Shown here piece by piece: positions 48,196 to 60,859 of a stretch of 64,000 nt of DNA (position 1 is its first letter; each line of letters starts with the position of its first letter). The notes under the pieces are model-generated. The model saw only the letters and a list, made by a program, of their open reading frames with translations, searched no databases and was not told the origin of the DNA. The translations under genes and the position numbers were made by a program. This DNA is from Tetrapyrgos nigripes (lineage: Eukaryota; Basidiomycota; Agaricomycetes; Agaricales; Campanellaceae), in contig JAACJM010000143.1 of assembly GCA_013368315.1 (NCBI GenBank), positions 62,001-126,000 of the forward strand, given 5' to 3'.

Positions 48196-48589
48196 TGATG
48201 GATGAGTGGATAATATGGTGTCGATGAGTGATATGAAGTATGATATGGTTGTTAGGAGTGGGATTGATGCTGGGAAGGGGTATGAATTGCCTGGTGAGTC
48301 TGTTCGTCTGATGATTTTGTGTCGCTGGTTTTGACTGCCTACTTTGGTGGTTCCTTACCGTTTTCTTCTTCGCTTGTTTTCCTTGGTTCACCTTTTTTTT
48401 TGCTTTCATTTCATGCGATTCTTACGACATATACTAACATATATATGCAGCACAGATCACCTAATCCTACCCAACTCTCGTGTTGAAATTGACACCAAGA
48501 TCGCCAGTGGGTATTTTTTTACCCGGAAGACGGAAAGGAGCTAAGGATTATCGCCCGCCTCACAATGGCCATAGTGGGACTTGTTATAA

Positions 48590-48835
48590 TTGTAGGTAGT
48601 CACAGAGGGTGACTACCAGATAATCCACCCACTCCGCTAGTCAAACCCTTCTTGTCCCTTAAACACCCGCCTAATATGACTCATTTTCCACTCTTTTGAG
48701 CTCTCTTAGCTCCAACTTCCCCTAAGTTTTCTGCCTGTCACACTACCACTAAAACCGTGACATACCAGATAATCCAGTCACTCTTTTGGCTGGTGGTTTT
48801 TCTGGTATGTCACAGCTGGTTTTTCTGGTAGTCAC
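48590..48835. repeat. Fold-back element with GTGACTACCAGATAATCC words
   Basis: GTAGTCAC and GTGACTACCAGATAATCC near 48596-48632 and GTGACATACCAGATAATCC at 48758 are mirrored by CTGGTATGTCAC and CTGGTAGTCACAC at 48803-48836. Looks like a short non-autonomous element. Confidence 0.5.
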
Positions 48836-50069
48836 ACTCTTTCTGGAATTATTCCCAGGCTCTTTTGGCTTGGAAATACCGGTATTTCCATGGATTAGAT
48901 ACATAGGGACAAAACTGGTCTCAAACGGAAGGAACTTACTATAAGCCTACTGCATGCTCAGAATGAAGGGCGGGTACTGAGTGGATACTGGGCAAGTCGT
49001 TGAGGAGGTAGAGCCTTGAGATCTTGAGAGTCGGAGAGTGAGGCTAGGAGTAGAATGAGTGAAATGGGGGCTCAGTGCTGAGCAATGAGGAGACGGTGGT
49101 GGTATGAGTTGAAGAAGGAAATTGACGCGTCGCCCAGTTTTGGGCATGGTTTAGCGGAGTTTGAAACTATGTCATCTAGACTGCTCTTCAAAAATTTCAT
49201 CAAACTCCACAAAAGACTCTGCAGCAAATCCCTCATGCACACTGTTGACCAGCTTGCAGGGGGTATTGCAATTGGGATTCGTTCTGGACAATTTCTACGT
49301 CTGCGATCTCGAAAATTCCTTCGGACTCCTCCCTCCAACACTGACTCACAACATTCGTTTTTTGTCATCCTTCATGGTCTCTGGAACGTGTCTGACTACA
49401 ATGGACACGCCTTTTGCTACCCAAAATTATCATTTATGCCAGTGGACTCTCGTCATCCATCTGGACTCTGAAGCCTTCTCCACTTGCAAAAATGTGAGCC
49501 AGCTCACTCAGCTCACTCGATCTCAGACAGTTACACATGACCAAAAACTCGTTTCCAGTGCTTTGCAGCCCACCAGTATGCTTAGACCCCGTGAAGATGT
49601 CTTTGGTCTGAAGAGGATACTTTTCAGCTGAGTGTGGCCCACGCTCGGAGGGGACAGAGTCGGCGCCGGCAGCTTTGATTGATTAGTGAGGATGTACAGT
49701 AGCATGAAAAGTAAATCCAGTATATGGCCATTTTCTACTATGTGATAGTATTACTTGGGAAGTGCCAGGGTATAATGGGGCACAGAATCAAGTTTTAGTG
49801 ATGGAATGGGATGTATTGACGCCCATTGGGGTGCATGCCTGTGGGTGGTTAAAACTGGGAATGAATTAAAGGCAAATGGTCTGGGAGCTATGGTCCTATG
49901 AACTTTTTGGTGCATTAATGGGGGCCATAGGCAACATTTTGACGCCCCATCTGGGGTGAACCCTTGTTGTCTTGATACCTAACAAAGCAGCAAGATTTTT
50001 GGCCATGGGAAAGTACAGGTTTTGGGAAGTCGGATGTTGTTCTGCGAGCACATTGATTTGTGGCTTAGG
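48836..50069. other. Spacer, overlapping frames of unknown value
   Basis: Plus-strand frames at 49085-49471 and 49161-49631 overlap each other and a minus-strand frame; none shows a family motif. Near 49818 and 49940 GACGCCCATTGGGGTG and GACGCCCCATCTGGGGTG are related short hairpins. Confidence 0.4.
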
Positions 50070-52996
50070 GTTAGGGTTATAGGGAGGTTCATAGGGTTCG
50101 ATTAGGGTTCGAGCCTAGGGTCGGCTTACAGGGTTGGGCAGGGTTGGGCCTAGGGTCGGCTTACAGGGTTGGGCAGGGTTGAGCCTAGGGTCGGCTTACA
50201 GGGTTGGGTAGGGTTGGGCCTAGGGTTGGCTTACAGGGTTGGGTAGGGTTGGGCCTAGGGTCAGCTTACAGGGTTGGGTAGGGTTGGGCCTAGGGTCAGC
50301 TTACAGGGTTGGGTAGGGTCAGGCAGGGTTGAGCAGAGTTGGGCAGAGTTGGGTAGGGTCAGGCAGGGTTGAGTGGGCAGGGTTGGGCAGGGTTGGGCAG
50401 GGTGAGGCTTGTAGGGTTGGGCAGGGTGGTTCCATTAGGGTTCAAGCCTAGGGTCGGCTTACAGGGTTGGGCAGGGTTGGGCCTAGGGTTGGCTTACAGG
50501 GTTGGGTAGGGTTGGGCCTAGGGTCGGCTTACAGGGTTGGGTAGGGTCAGGCAGGGTTGAGCAGAGTTGGGCAGAGTTGGGTAGGGTCGGGCAGGGTTGA
50601 GTGGGCAGGGTTGGGCAGGGTTGGGCAGGGTGAGGCTTGTAGGGTTGGGCAGGGTTGGGTGGGCAGGGTTGGGTTTCCTTGGGTTGGGATTGGTTGGACT
50701 TGGGTTGGATGTGTCTGTGAATGTCCGAGACATTCACGTCCAAGACGTTCATATACACAGATGCATTGAAATACACATCTGTGCATGTGAGCGTCTGAGA
50801 CGTTCACATATACAGATGCGAAATCTACATCTATGTATGTGAGTGTCCGAGACGTTCATATACACAGATAGATCGACATCTATATGTGAACGTCTTGGAC
50901 GCTCACATACACAGATGGATTGAGATTTACATCTGAGTATGTGAACGTCTTGGACGCTCACATACATGGATGCGTTGATATCTATATGTGGGAACCTCAG
51001 AGTACATGTGAGCGTCCGAGACGTTCACATACGACATACACAGATGCATCCAGATGTTCTTGACTCGCATCCAAAATGTTCGTCCAAGACGTTCACACAC
51101 CAAGTGTTCGTCTCAGTAGATATATATATAAGTATTTGGATCCCAAGAAATCCCCCAAATCTTTTTAACAAGTAATCAACCAAACTCGTTGAAGTCAGAA
51201 TTCATGGATGATATTAACTATATACCTGCTAAGTATATGTATGGGTTGCCTATCGACTTACACAACTGACAAGCGTCTAGGACGATGCCTTCTTGAAGGC
51301 CAAGAATCTCAGCTAATAAGTATGCCAAGTCAACTTCTTTTTTTAAGCGTTGGTCATGTTCACCTCTGAGCAGCCTATCAAGCACTGGGGAAAGGGTAAG
51401 GACAAAAGTATATTAGGCTAAGTAGTGAAATTACAATGTACATAAATTTCTACGAGTAGTGATATAGACTATTGAGAAACAACTTTCATTCTTGATTACA
51501 CGAAGTTGTAGGTACTCTCTGAGTACAGAGAATACCCTCCAGAGAGTACCTACAGCTGGAGTTGCTCCACGAATTCGTGGAGCAATCCTTCTGCGAAATT
51601 GGTTGTGGGGTGTAGTAGCGTCTTGGACGCTGGTGCAACGACAAAGTCGATTTTCGATTAATGGAAGGTGTAGACTCTCTCTGGAAGCAAAGAGAGCCTT
51701 TAGCTGGAGTTGCTCCACGAATTCGTGGAGCAATCCTTCCGGGAAATTGGTTGTGGGGTGTAGTAGATCTTGGACGCTGGTGCGACGACAAAGTCGATTT
51801 TCGATTAATGGAAGGTGTAGACTCTCTCTGGAAGCAAAGAGAACCTTTAGCTGGAGTTGCTCCACGAATTCGTGGAGCAATCCTTCTGTGAAATTGGTTG
51901 TGGGGTGTAGTAGCGTCTTGGACGCTGGTGCGACGACAAAGTCGATTTTCGATTAATGGAAGGTGTAGACTCTCCCTGGAAGCAAGGAGAACCTTTAGCT
52001 TGAGTTGTCCACGAATTCGTGGAGCAAACTTTCTGCGAAGTTGGTTGTGGGGTGTAGTAGCGTCTGGGACGCTGGTGCGACGACAAAGTCGATTTTGGAT
52101 TAATTGAATGAGTAGATACTCTCTGGACTCAGAGAACAGCCCTAAAGCGATTGCTCCTCGGATTCAGAGGGCAATCGTTGATCAATTTTCAGTCGTGTGG
52201 GTGTAGAGCGTCTTCGATGCTGGCGAGACGCAGGAGGCCCATACTTGATTAGATTGAAGGTGTAGGTACTCTTTCAACTGCAGAGTACAGAGAACAACCT
52301 CAAAAACGATTGCTCCTCGGATTCGGAGAGCAACCCGTTGAACGATTTTTAGTTGTTCGTGTGTAGAGCGTCTCGGACGCTGGCAAGAAGAACGAAGTAC
52401 ATTCTGGATTAAAAGAAGGCGTAGGTACTCTCTGAGTCCAGAGAGAACCTTCAGCTGGAGCTGCTCCTCGAATTCGTAGAGCAGTCTTTCCACAAAATTG
52501 GTTGTGGGGGTGTGTATAGCGTCTTGGACGCTGGTGCAACGACAAAGTCGATTTTCGATTAATAGAAGGTGTAGACTCTCCCTGGATGCAGAGAGAACCT
52601 TTAGCTGGAGCTGCTCCACGAATTCATGGAGCAATCATTGAACAATTTTTAGTTGTGCGGGTGTAGAGCGTCTTGGACGCTGGCAAGACGAAGGAGGCCC
52701 ATACTTCATTAGATTGAAAGTGTAGGTACTCTCTCAGCTGAAGTTGCTCTCTGGATCCAGAGAGCAGCCTCGAAAGCGATTGCTCCTCGGATTCGGAGAG
52801 CAATCGTTGACCGATTTTTAGTCGCGGGGGTGTGCAGCGTCTTGGACGCTGGCGAGATGAAGGAAGTACATTCTGGATAAAAGAAGATGTAGGTACTCTC
52901 TGGAGTAACAGAGAACCCTCGAAAAGGAATGCTCCCCGGATTCGGAGAGTATTCGTTACCGGATCTTTAGTCGTGCGGGTGTGGAGCGTCTTGGAC
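50070..52996 (+). repeat. Composite repeat B2: second copy of B1
   Basis: The order and sequence repeat 31330-35040 in the same orientation: a G-rich head opening CTTAGGGTTAGGGTTATAGG (50070 to about 50700), spaced CGTC-N3-GACG palindromes (50715-51100), the same linker and a tandem array of about 148-bp units (from about 51530 to 52996). Identity is high (frames such as 31567-31860 and 50483-50776 differ by one residue). The array is shorter, about ten units, and stops inside the GCGTCTTGGACG landmark at 52996. This is a segmental duplication or two copies of one element. Confidence 0.85.
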
Positions 52997-53414
52997 GGAG
53001 GTTTGTTCTAGGTAGCAAGAAGCTTATTGGATTCCTCAGTCTTGATGTTAGAATCTGCTTCGTTTTGTACTTACTACTTATTGCTTTTACGATCGTTAAA
53101 TTAATTGCATGCATTTGTTCAAATATAAGTACAAGGTTGTCCGAATGAAATACTACTGAAACACTATTACAGCTCACTCAAAATCAACGCGTAAACAATT
53201 TAGGATCTCGCTCTTTCCAGTGCCTACGAGAGCTCGATTGACTCTTGGGGGGAGATAAACTGTTTTCACACGGTCGAGACAACTTGTTCAAGCTTAGGCG
53301 CCTCCTTTCCCTTTCTCGTTTCTGTTCCTCAATCAAAGCAAACGGATTTCGGCCTGCAGTAGCTAGTCATTGATTAGTAAAAGCTTTCCACTTTGTTGAC
53401 AAGAAAACTAACCA
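52997..53414. other. Spacer between array and SNF2 pseudogene
   Basis: No gene is recognised. The junction with the array is sharp at about 52996. Confidence 0.45.
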
Positions 53415-56180
53415 TTAGAGGATGATGCCTTCTCCGAGCGCTGGGTCTGAATGGCGGGTCGAGTGTGCCGATCCTGAGAAGAGCTCGGAACTACCGGTTT
53501 GAGTGGCTTTTTGGCTGCTCAAATAATACCTAGGAAATGTGCAAACCGAAACACTGAAAAACTTACTTTGGGAGTTTGAGAGGTGGCCCTGACGGTTTGC
53601 CGATTGAACAGCAGGTCTAGACTGTCTGGAAGAAGTAGCGTCGACTGTTTCACCACGGTGACTCGTCTGTTTACCATCTTTCGAGGGACGGACTGCAGAA
53701 GAAGCAGAAGCATCGTGATCCCTCTGACGTTGTGAACCCTGGTGCTCTTTACCGTAGTCTGGAGGAAAGACTGCAGAACTCGAGGCGGAAACAGATTGCC
53801 CATCTCCATCTCTCTGACGTCGTGAAGCGTTGGGCATGGCCTGACCGATTGGTTGGGGAGGGGGAGTCACTGGACGTGCCTGGTGATGTGTCCTGTCCTT
53901 CAGAATGTCCTGAGGTCGAAGTTTGGCAAGATCTAATTAGAACGTGAGTACATACAGCACTTGATTCTTGAGAAAATCTAACCTCAGTGACCAGTGACGT
54001 TGACGGAAGGTGACTCACTCGCATCGTCCTCGTCTGAAACCCAGTCCTGAGGCTGCCCAGGATTCAACTTCTTGTGTGGTTTACGATCTATCAAACAGAT
54101 AAGCTCTAGATTCAATAACGAGATGAAGTATACACACTTTTCATCTTCATGGCTGACATAGTTAACCCTAGCATTGCATCGTCTGACTCCTGAACAATAG
54201 GTTCATCCTCATCGTCAGAAAGGAGACTACTAGTGTATCCTCCAGATGCTCTTTGTCTAATCCCTGGATCACCCTCCGACATGCCTGTCTGTGCATGTTC
54301 GTAATCCGAGCTTCTAGATCGGTCAGAATGCCCTACTCCTCCAAACTCATCATCATTTTCAGATGGGCCACTCTCTGCCATGTCCATGCATTTGGGCTCC
54401 GAGCTCGTGAAGCCGTCATGCTGAATTCTCGGAGTCATCAAACCATGGGATAGGGATTGTGATGGGCCAACCTGTTTCGATGGAGGTAGAGGGAGGTGTT
54501 GGCGTTCAGCTGCAGGAGCGTTGACCGTAGACGAGGGAATACCGGGATGGTCGGGTGAACTGGTCTTAGTTGTTTCTAGATCTAGTACATGTCAGGGATG
54601 AATAAGTGAGATACTAAGTGACACGCACCTCTGGTACCGTCCAGCATTTCCACGTCCTTGGGCGTCAAGACATAAGGTGACTCTTCTGTCGTGATCACTG
54701 TTTGCCCTTTCCCTTTTCGTGACTTCTTCTTTCGAATTTCTTGATGCCCCCCATCGGTCGCGGTGTCAAAATCAGTGTTGTCACTCTCTGCAGGTCCTTT
54801 ACGCCTCTTGCGAGCTACCTTTCGAACAGGTGGTTTTGAGTCTTCATCGTCTATCTCCTGATCAGGATGTCCAACTGGCTTTCCTTGCAGAATCGTCTCC
54901 AACTCTTCACAGTGCAATGAATAACCATTATCAACCCTATGATAACCACTCACCAGAGTCGAGTTTCTTATTCATGAACGCCTTGAACATCTTATGCTTT
55001 CGCTTGGCCATCTCGTTCACAAGCATATCACTGGAACCTCTCCCTAGCAAGAAAATAACGTCCACCACCTAGTCTTGAGGCTGCCTGTGGGCCCTTCCTA
55101 TAATCTGTTTCGCGTCCTGTGAGCTCCAGGGCTGGTCCTATTGAATGATGTCACTCATTAGAAAACCAATCTGTCTGTGATGATCAACTCACAAAAAGAA
55201 GGACCACGGTAGCACAAGCCAAGTTCAAGCCAGCGGAACCGACTCGAGAAAAGATCAAGACTCGAATTGTCGTCGACTTGCGAAACTGAGCAACGATTTT
55301 GTCTCGCTTTTTAAAAGACATGGACCCGTCTATGGCGAGACTTTCGATACCATATAATCGAAGGACCTGCAGTGAAGTGTGAATGTTTAGTGAGCGGTCA
55401 ATCAATAAAGGATTCCAAATACTGACTTTCTGCAGCAGAGGTGTCAGGGACGGGAACTCGGCATATATGAGGATTTTAGGGGGCTTTTCTCCTGGTTCTG
55501 CAGGCTCGACTGGTGGAAAACGTGGAACACCCGCCTCATCGTCGAACTTGACAGAGTCAACGTGACCATCTTGGAGGTAATGTTTGCAAATACAGGCTGT
55601 CGTGGTCATTTTGGTGGACTGCACTGGTATGTATTCATCCATGGTTTTAAAGTCCGGATAACCCGCATCAGGATCCTTGGCAAACCCGACAGCCATCCTG
55701 TGTTCAAGATAGAACTACTATTAGCGATGTACATACACACATGGCAGATCATAATCACCTGTATTCAAGGTAAAATTTCTAATAGAGTACATGAGCACTC
55801 ATAATTAACGAACAATATGAAAGTGCGTGCTTACTTTGGTCAAAAACATTGCCTCTTCGTTGCATGTAATTGCACTGGTACGATACAAATCGAGTGTTGA
55901 GTGAGTGAACGTTAAGCGAATAAAAAGAAAGACTTACTTTGCTTTCGCTTCCTCTGCCAATCGGCCGATGATTTCCATCTCTCTATCGGTCAATGTGAGT
56001 TCTCCTTGAATTGGTTTATATGGAGGTAGGTCAAGTAAAACTTGTCCTAACCAGTCCTTGCTTTTTGCGGTGCGACAGAGAATGTGATTGCAGAACGCCC
56101 GATGTATGTGACGAACGGTTGCGATCTGGACTCTGTTGAGTTCCTCAACGTCTTGTGCGGCACGTCTGATCGCAGCAGTA

Positions 56181-57807
56181 CAGTGGGTCAAAAAATTGTC
56201 CACATGTTTCGCATTTTTGGAAAGATTGCCAATTTAAGCAATACTGAGTAGAGATATTAAAATGTGGTCAGTGATGGGCAGAAAGCCCTTGATAAACGCT
56301 ACAATATTCTGTCTGTTTTGTCTTATTTGGCTTAAAACTCATGGAGATATGACTGATTTAAAATGGTATGTCATTTGGACAATTTTTTGACATGCAAGTG
56401 AAAATACAGAAAGTGCTAGCTCAGTACTTGGTATGCCCTCCTTTGGCCTTCAACACAGCCTCAATCCTTCTAGGCATGCTCCTGATCAATTTCTGACAAT
56501 CTTCTTCTGTGATTTCATCCCACTTTTCAGCTGCTCTGTCCCATATTTCCCAAACTCCAGAGGGTGCTGTGTCATATCCATTGAGCTTGTGTTTGAGGGT
56601 TGTCCAGAGGTGTTCAATGGGGTTCAGGTCAGGAGATTGAGCAGGCCAGCTCATGCAATGGATGTTGTTGTCTTCAAACCACTTGGTGGCCAGTTTTGAC
56701 TTGTGTTTAGGATCATTGTCTTGCTGAAAAATGGCCACCTCTGGATCAACACCCAAAATATCCATGCTCTCCAGAAGGTTGTTCTCCAAAATGTCCACAT
56801 ACTGCTCTGCATTCATCCTGCCCTCCACCTCTGCCATGTTTCCAACTCCTTCCCACCCCATACATCCCCACACCATGATATTTACTCCTCCAAATTTGAC
56901 TGTTTCCACCACATTTCTCTCTCCCAAGGATTCACCCTTCCTCCCCCACACATACTGCTGTCCATCTGACCCATATCGATTGATTTTAGTCTCATCTGAC
57001 CAAATAACCCTTTTCCAGTCATCCACAGTCCAATTTCTGTACTTCTGTGCAAAGTTTAAACGAGCCTTCCTGTGAGCTGCAGTGAGTTTGGGCTTCTTCT
57101 TCGTTTTAGATGTGTCCACATCATGCCTGAGAAGGGAATTTCGAATGGTTTGGGTGGAGACAGGTTGGTCAAGGAGGGGATTGATGTTTCTGGCCACTTC
57201 TGTAGCATTTTCAGCTTTGCCAGTGTTGATTTGTTGGATAGCAGCACGTTCATCAGTGGTAGACAGCTTTCTAGGACGCCCTGCTTGATGGTTCTCCTTG
57301 TCAGGATACATCTCTTTGGCCAGAGAAGCAATCTTTGACTTGGATACCCCAGTTTTAGCAGAGATTTCCCTGGATGAAGCAGAAGTTTGGAGGAGAGAGA
57401 GGATATTGTCTTTCTGGGTGGATGTGATGGGTCTCATGATTTGATGAGGGCTATAGAACAACTGGATGCCCTTATATATGGTCCAGCTGGCAGCTATGAT
57501 ATCATTATGATGTAGCCATTGCATCATTGTACAACTCCACTTATGATGTCATCTATGAGACATCACATAGTTACAATACTGATTTTGAAGTGGCAACTCA
57601 AAAAATTGTCCAAATGACATACCATTTTAAATCAATCATATCTCCATGAGTTTTGAGCCAAATAGGACAAATAAAACAGATTATTGTAGCTCTTATCAAG
57701 GGCGTTCTGCCCATCACTGACCACATTTCAATATCTCTACTCAGTATTGCTTAAATTGGCAATCTTTCCAAAAATGCGAAACATGTGGACAATTTTTTGA
57801 CCCACTG
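56181..57807 (-). mobile_element. Tc1-type transposon, apparently intact
   Basis: The element of 1627 bp starts CAGTGGGTCAAAAAATTGTC and ends with the inverse at 57807; TA flanks both ends (56179-56180, 57808-57809). The inverted repeats are about 208 bp long. Each repeat begins GTCAAAAAATTGTCCA and ends with the mirror TGGACAATTTTTTGAC, so binding-site-like words sit at both edges of each repeat. A full transposase frame lies inside. It sits in the coding sequence of the SNF2 gene. Confidence 0.9.
56421..57437 (-). CDS. Tc1-family transposase
   Basis: ATG 57437 (MRPITSTQKDNILSLL) gives 338 residues, the usual length for the family; an upstream in-frame start would add 30 residues from non-coding element sequence. 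The N-terminal part has two helix-turn-helix regions (SSREISAKTGVSKSKIASLA, then the GRPRKLS hinge and a second helical segment). The catalytic triad reads WSDETKINRYG, FQQDNDPKHKS and LNPIEHLWTTLK with 34 residues between the last two acidic residues (DD34E). It cuts and rejoins the element at TA sites. No stop or missing residue is seen, so this copy may be active or recently so. A damaged relative lies at 3215-4851. Confidence 0.9.
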   Translation of the reverse strand: MRPITSTQKDNILSLLQTSASSREISAKTGVSKSKIASLAKEMYPDKENHQAGRPRKLSTTDERAAIQQINTGKAENATEVARNINPLLDQPVSTQTIRNSLLRHDVDTSKTKKKPKLTAAHRKARLNFAQKYRNWTVDDWKRVIWSDETKINRYGSDGQQYVWGRKGESLGERNVVETVKFGGVNIMVWGCMGWEGVGNMAEVEGRMNAEQYVDILENNLLESMDILGVDPEVAIFQQDNDPKHKSKLATKWFEDNNIHCMSWPAQSPDLNPIEHLWTTLKHKLNGYDTAPSGVWEIWDRAAEKWDEITEEDCQKLIRSMPRRIEAVLKAKGGHTKY

Positions 57808-60069
57808 TATACTCCTTCTCTTCCTTCACCGACTCCTCCGTCAGAAAGCCCGGTACACCGAGCAAGCGACCTAGTGACGTCAGATCCTACGGTAGAAACC
57901 CAACTTTAGCTAGTTCAGCAATAGTATCGGACAAACTCACTGTCGGAGCTGTAAGTAGAGGGGTTCCGGTAAGGCCTATCCTCACGTTCGAGCGGTTGAA
58001 AAGAGCCAGGATGGAATAGTGCTTGGCGTTGACATTCCTCATCTCGTGGATCTCATCGACTGTCACAGAGAGAAATTCCTGCACAAAGATTGTCCCATCT
58101 AAAGTTCCTCCAGGTTTGCGTGCAGGAAGCTCCCATGGCGCTTTAGATTTGGTGGCTTTAGCTTGGAAGACAGAGGAGTATTCGTTTTGTAATGACTGAA
58201 TGCAAAGAAATGTTAGCACTCTTCTTTCAATCAAGTCCGGAGTGACTTACAGAGTGTGTTGTAAGTATTATCTTGTTGTGTGGCTTTTGCTTGGACCAGG
58301 AGAAGGGCGAGTCTGGAAGCCAAAAGTCTGCATTACCCATTTTGGGGCAGTCATAGACAAAGATGTCGACACTGTTCAGGCGGAAGAAGACTTTGATCTC
58401 CTGCACCCATTGAGGGAGCGTCCCAGGTGCAACGACGACATGTGGAAGGCTAGGAATCTCGGTAGATCCTCTAAGGAATAGACGATCACCTGAAAGCGAA
58501 AGGTCAGGAAACGAGAGTGGAGAATACATGATGTCTGATGCTTATGAAGGACGGAGGGTAGAGCTTCCTTCCTTTCCTGAAGCAGAATATACTGGTTCAA
58601 CGTCGCTATGGTGGCCAAGCAGAGTGCAGTTTTTCCAAGTCCAACATCATCAGCTACTAGGACCCCAGTGCACGAGGACTTGTTAGGTGTTGAAGAGAAT
58701 ACATTGCGAAGGATGGAGTGAATACCCGCTTGTTGATGCCAATGCAAGCGAAGTTGATGAGAAGGATTAGATGACGGTTCGGTGAAAAGTTTGGGATGAT
58801 CCCAGATTGTCGCTCCGCTCGGATGCTTAGAGTCGTTGAACTGAAGAGGAAGGCCGTTCTGCTTGAACCCCAAACTGTGAGCTAGCATTCATGGGTCCAT
58901 ATGGGCCTCCTCCTCCATTCCGAGATCACCCTCTTTGGCGTTGTTGAATATAGCCTGGAGATGCTCGTTGGTAGTTGACACAGGATTACCACCGTCGTTG
59001 TCGTCTTCGAGGAAGTACGCTGCATATAGATGGCTCAAGTGGGCTATTTCTTCAGGACTTGCAGTTAAATTAGAGATTTCGGGAATGCGTAGTGATGGAC
59101 GCTTATAATCATCTGGGTCGGATTTGCGAGCTATGGAGATGATACATTAGTCCAGGCTTCTGATGAAGAAATCTTAGAATACTCACTCTTCTTTGCCTTC
59201 TTCTTTGACTCTTTCATTACTCCGATTCTTGCGAGTACTTCCTCTAGTTCGTCCTGCTTCTCCTCTGCTCTTTCCCTTGCCTCGTGCTCTTTGTATAAAA
59301 TGGCGAGCTCCTTCCACATTGCTACGTCCTTAATGATTCTGGCGAGTGACGTTGCCATCATAACTTGACCTCCAGATGAAGCGTCTGATATTCAGTTATC
59401 AGTTAGAGCAGGCCCATAAAACGAACAAAATAAGTGTGTACCTTCAATAGCAGCTATTGCTTTGTCTTCTAGTGTCATGATCCTCCTCTTGTCGGAACGA
59501 AACTTCTGCCGCAGCCGACTCCAGGAACGTTGAGCAAAGGCGTTCAAGTTTTTGCGGACCTCGCCCGAGAGGAAGCCATTGTCGTCAAAAGCTTCATCTC
59601 CAAAGAGTCTGATGGCGATGGAATCCAGTGCAGCAGGGACATAGAGCTCTGCTGGAGGCCAAGCATTGTTGACAGAGGATTTTGCGCCAGATAGCATGAT
59701 TGAAATGGGATGAACATTGTTTTCATGGAATGACTCCACAACAGCTGAATGGATGCCCCACTTTTCCCAGTTCTCGTTGATCCATGTGAGGAAAATCTTG
59801 CGACCAGGCACAGCAGCAGAGCCCTTCCCACCTGCCACAAACTTCGACCGAAACTTCTCTGGCAGATCGACAAACTGATCGAAAAAAGACTTGATCTCGA
59901 TTGAGTCCTGGTGGGTGAGACCGGCCAGAAGATGCGCGTCGTCCACTGGAAACAGTCCGTGCTTGACTCCTGTCAAGCTCTGCCACTGAGGTAGGCACCA
60001 AGGATAGTTGAGACCTTTGTCGACAGTATGAAGCCTGATCAAAGCTTCTGCAGCGGTGATGCTAGGCAT

Positions 60070-60859
60070 TGAGGGTACGGAAACGAGGTGTGAACGATGG
60101 GAGAACGACTTTTGCAACTACACCATGGATTCGTAGATGTAGCAACTGGGGGTTTGCAATGAGGACGATGGGAGAATCAAAGACTTGCAACTGCACCATG
60201 GATTCGTGGGTGTAGCAGCTAGATGAAGAAGGGGCAAGAGAGGAGTCAGCTACCCGGCCTAGGATATAAGAACGTCCTGGACGGTTACGGTATCGGCATA
60301 AAGAAACAAGCAGCCACACGTCCTGTGAGGCTACCATGAGGCGCAAAAATATCCCGGGTCGCCACGAGGCTCCTTGCAGAGCTAAGGAAAGATCCTTAGA
60401 TCCTTTGTGCAGCCCATGGCAGCCACGTCCCTGACGATATCAGCCGGATCAAGAAAAAAAAAAAAGAATACCTTATGAGTAAAATTTTCACGGAGAACTG
60501 GTTTCCATGATGGAATACTTACCGACCGTTTAAGAATTTTCCAAGGTGTAACAGCTACCGATACAAGACGAAGGTGTTTCTAGCGTTATCGCTAATCAAG
60601 GCTGCAGGTTATGCTGGGCATTGGTACTAAGGACGAGGTAGGTCAGTATCAAGGCTGCGAGAAGGAAGAAGAAGGAATGTGAGCACAAAAGAGCAAAGTT
60701 ATGTCAGCGTCGTGGACGTGGCAGAGTAAAGAATAGTCGATCAGAGCATACGGTTTACGGAACTTTTATTAGGCGGAAGACAGCTGCAGCGGCAGATAAC
60801 ATGCCAGCGTCCTAGACGATATCATGATTTTGCACAGATGAACAAAGGAACTTTGATTA
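60070..60859. other. Spacer with CGTC-N3-GACG words and a short tandem repeat
   Basis: Upstream of the SNF2 start, a unit with ACACCATGGATTCGTAGATG (60120) recurs as GCACCATGGATTCGTGGGTG (60191). CGTCCTGGACG (60271), CGTCCCTGACG (60425), CGTCGTGGACG (60705) and CGTCCTAGACG (60808) belong to the palindrome class found in the composite repeats. There is a run of A at 60454-60465. Confidence 0.6.

Larger units (their letters stand above)
53415..60069 (-). pseudogene. SNF2-family helicase gene, disabled
   Basis: The gene starts at ATG 60069 (MPSITAAEALIRLH) and runs leftward through many exons with introns of about 54-60 bp (for example 57887-57940 and 55138-55192). Helicase motifs are clear: GVLVADDVGLGKTALC (I), DEIHEMRN (II), RIGLTGTPLL (III), FSRVGSAGLNLA (V) and QIIGRAHRQPQ (VI). 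SNF2 ATPases move along DNA to remodel chromatin or aid repair. Three lesions kill it: TGA at 58889-58891 in frame before LAHSLGF; TAG at 55069-55071 right after the last motif, where the family has Lys; and a Tc1 element at 56181-57807 inside coding sequence. Removing the element with one TA would still leave a one-base shift. The C-terminal part (54600-53415) is polar and low in complexity. Confidence 0.8.
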
